From: Pseudomonadota bacterium
Lineage (GTDB): Bacteria; Bdellovibrionota; UBA1018; CAIMNF01
Assembly (NCBI GenBank): GCA_027486675.1
Contig: JAIXOQ010000027.1
Span: forward strand, 26,744 to 90,743
Reading direction: 5' to 3'
DNA: 64,000 bases
Shown here: piece by piece, positions 62,240 to 64,000 of the stretch
How the letters are laid out: every line of letters begins with the position of its first letter
Position numbering within the stretch: the stretch's first letter is position 1
Notes under the pieces: model-generated
Seen by the model: the letters and a program-made list of their open reading frames with translations, nothing else
What the model was told of the DNA's origin: nothing
Database searches by the model: none
Position numbers and translations under genes: made by a program

Positions 62240-63943
62240 TCAATGCCGAAGTGGTGGAATGGTAGACGCGCTGGACTCAAAATCCAGTATCCTCACGGGT
62301 GTGCGAGTTCGAGTCTCGCCTTCGGCACCACTTGATACAGTACACGAACCGGCACGGCCGGCCGCGTTTCCGGAAACGGCTATGGCCTCCCGCGTCGCCG
62401 GAGCCTTTAAACCCAGTCTGATTTTTTCAGGGTGTAGTTCAACAAATTGAATCAGCTTCGCGTAGATCCCCCGTCTCATTTCAAGCGGAGTTTTTTCTAA
62501 GTTTTGGATCGCGCGTTTGATGCGGAACCTGAGGCCATCGCGGTCTGGGGTTTCTTGTAAGGCACGGGTAGCGCCTGTGGTGAGGGTCGTTAGCGTTTGA
62601 TTGAGCGTGCTGAGTTTCACCGTGTTGGTTTGGATCTGGCTGTAGATCCCTTCAGCTGGGACGCCTTTAGGAAGTTCCGATAAGCGTTCAATCAGGTTTT
62701 CGTTTCTTCTGGTTAAGGTAGCAATGTCATTTTCCAGGGTTTTGATCCTTCCTAGGAGTGCAGGCCTATCGTCCGTGGTTTGTTTTGCATGAATCGTAAG
62801 CCAGCGGTCAATCAGCGCTTCGTCTGTCGCTAGAGTTTTTAGGGAATTTAAGATCAGGTCTTCCATCCTTTGCGCCCGCACATTTTCGACATTACAGCGC
62901 CTTAAGTGTGTCACCCCGTCGCTGTTTAACTGGCGTGGGTGACCGTAATAGAAGTGCTTCTGCTTCGTTCCGCTGGTCCCAGATTTCCCGCCTAGGTGTT
63001 TGCCGCATTCCCCGCAGACTAAAAGCTCCGTCAGCGGAAAGGGGTAGCGCTTCCATTCGTCCGGTTTGTATTTGTTTTTGTTGAGCTGCAATCGCGTCTG
63101 CACTTGGTTAAAGAGTGGCAGCTCTATCAGTGGCTTCCAGCTTGCCTGTACCAGTTCAAGGGTGGCTCCGCGTTTTACCCCGATCTCTCTGATTCCGATG
63201 TAGGCGCGATTCGTAAGAATGCGCTGGAGGGATGGAACGGTGATCTGTCGTGCGCCTTTTTCGATGCCGTGTTTGTTCGTGTAGCGCTTAGAGAGGATGC
63301 CTCGTTTGGTCAGTTCTAAGCACGTTCGCCGGACAGATCCGACTTCTAGGAATAGTTCGAAGACTTCCTTCACCTGCTTGCTTTCAGTTGGGTGAGGTAG
63401 CAGTTCTGATTTTTTGTTGGGGTTTCGATCAAATCCAAAGGGAATTGTGCCTCCATTCCAAAGGCCGCGTTTGGCGCGTGACTGCCAGTTGGCCGAGATG
63501 CGTTCGGCCGTTTGTTTACGTTCGAATTGACTAAAGTTGATGAGGTTAAAGACCATTAACTCTCCTGCTGCGGTCGTCGTGTCGAACTGTTCGCGGAGAC
63601 TGATGAAGGCAGTTTTGTGTTTCTTAAACAGCTCCCAGAGTTCGCAGAAGTCTTTGATGGAGCGCGATAGCCTGGATAGTTCGGTCGCAAGAATCAGGTT
63701 GATGCGTCCCGTTTTTACATCCTGAATCAGCCGCTGAAACTCTGGCCGCTTCATGTCTTTGCCGGACCGACCTTCGTCGCAGTACACGTCCACGATGTTT
63801 CCAAAGGACCGAACCTGGTTTTGGCTTGCGACATATTCATCAAGCCTCTGCCGCTGCGACACCAGTGACCCGTCCTGAATACGCACTTGTTCTTCAGTTG
63901 ATACCCGCAAATAAAGCCCGATTCGTTTTGTCGTTTCCGTCAT
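62240..63943 (-). CDS. Large serine recombinase; C-terminal ~28 codons antisense to tRNA-Leu
   Basis: [38 protein letters not shown], recombinase domain, zinc ribbon CGECGKHL; tail [27 protein letters not shown] from antisense tRNA. Confidence 0.9.
   Translation of the reverse strand: MTETTKRIGLYLRVSTEEQVRIQDGSLVSQRQRLDEYVASQNQVRSFGNIVDVYCDEGRSGKDMKRPEFQRLIQDVKTGRINLILATELSRLSRSIKDFCELWELFKKHKTAFISLREQFDTTTAAGELMVFNLINFSQFERKQTAERISANWQSRAKRGLWNGGTIPFGFDRNPNKKSELLPHPTESKQVKEVFELFLEVGSVRRTCLELTKRGILSKRYTNKHGIEKGARQITVPSLQRILTNRAYIGIREIGVKRGATLELVQASWKPLIELPLFNQVQTRLQLNKNKYKPDEWKRYPFPLTELLVCGECGKHLGGKSGTSGTKQKHFYYGHPRQLNSDGVTHLRRCNVENVRAQRMEDLILNSLKTLATDEALIDRWLTIHAKQTTDDRPALLGRIKTLENDIATLTRRNENLIERLSELPKGVPAEGIYSQIQTNTVKLSTLNQTLTTLTTGATRALQETPDRDGLRFRIKRAIQNLEKTPLEMRRGIYAKLIQFVELHPEKIRLGLKAPATREAIAVSGNAAGRAGSCTVSSGAEGETRTRTPVRILDFESSASTIPPLRH
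62245..62330 (+). tRNA. tRNA-Leu (anticodon CAA), CCA encoded
   Basis: GCCGAAG...CTTCGGC-ACCA acceptor, loop CTCAAAA, long variable arm, GTTCGAGTC T arm. Confidence 0.96.
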
Positions 63944-64000
63944 GCCGCCGCCCTTCTTTTCTGCTCTTCGATCTCTTCATCTAACTCAAGTAACAGTTCG
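63940..64000 (-). CDS. Partial ORF (C-terminus) coupled to the recombinase, truncated by window edge
   Basis: Reverse strand reads [19 protein letters not shown] with ATGA overlap to the recombinase start. Confidence 0.4.
   Translation of the reverse strand, partial: ELLLELDEEIEEQKRRAAA

Noticed and set aside
1-64000. CRISPR arrays, rRNA operons, IS elements with terminal inverted repeats
   Set aside because: None seen on reading; no spaced direct repeats, rRNA sequence or transposase motifs recognised

Overview
64 kb bacterial chromosomal window, densely coded on both strands. Gene content (alternative complex III, a TIGR02147-type regulator, HNH proteins, many secreted orphans) loosely suggests a Bdellovibrionota-like lineage; this is an inference, not a taxonomic call. 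Core genes include valS, serS, cmk, thyA, folA, murB, mdh-sucC-sucD-ndk, a UvrD/PcrA helicase, ccsB/ccsA, an actABCDEF operon and kup. A tRNA-Leu(CAA) lies at 62245-62330, and a serine recombinase reads antisense through it, marking a probable integrated-element boundary at the right end. The strongest candidate for something undescribed is a tightly coupled three-gene operon (19821-24080). Its products resemble PurC, PurS/PurL and PurQ, but diagnostic catalytic motifs are degraded while all reading frames stay intact. Other leads: a QueC-like protein without its PP-loop motif; three tandem divergent secreted paralogs; a sigma54-type -24/-12 element abutting a C12 tract; an A10 slippery tract linking a coiled-coil protein to a peroxiredoxin frame; a frameshifted tspO; two dispersed HNH gene copies with a conserved leader hairpin; and a recurrent -10-like hexamer 6-10 nt upstream of start codons, suggesting widespread leaderless transcription. 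All family calls come from reading motifs by eye; no database search was run.
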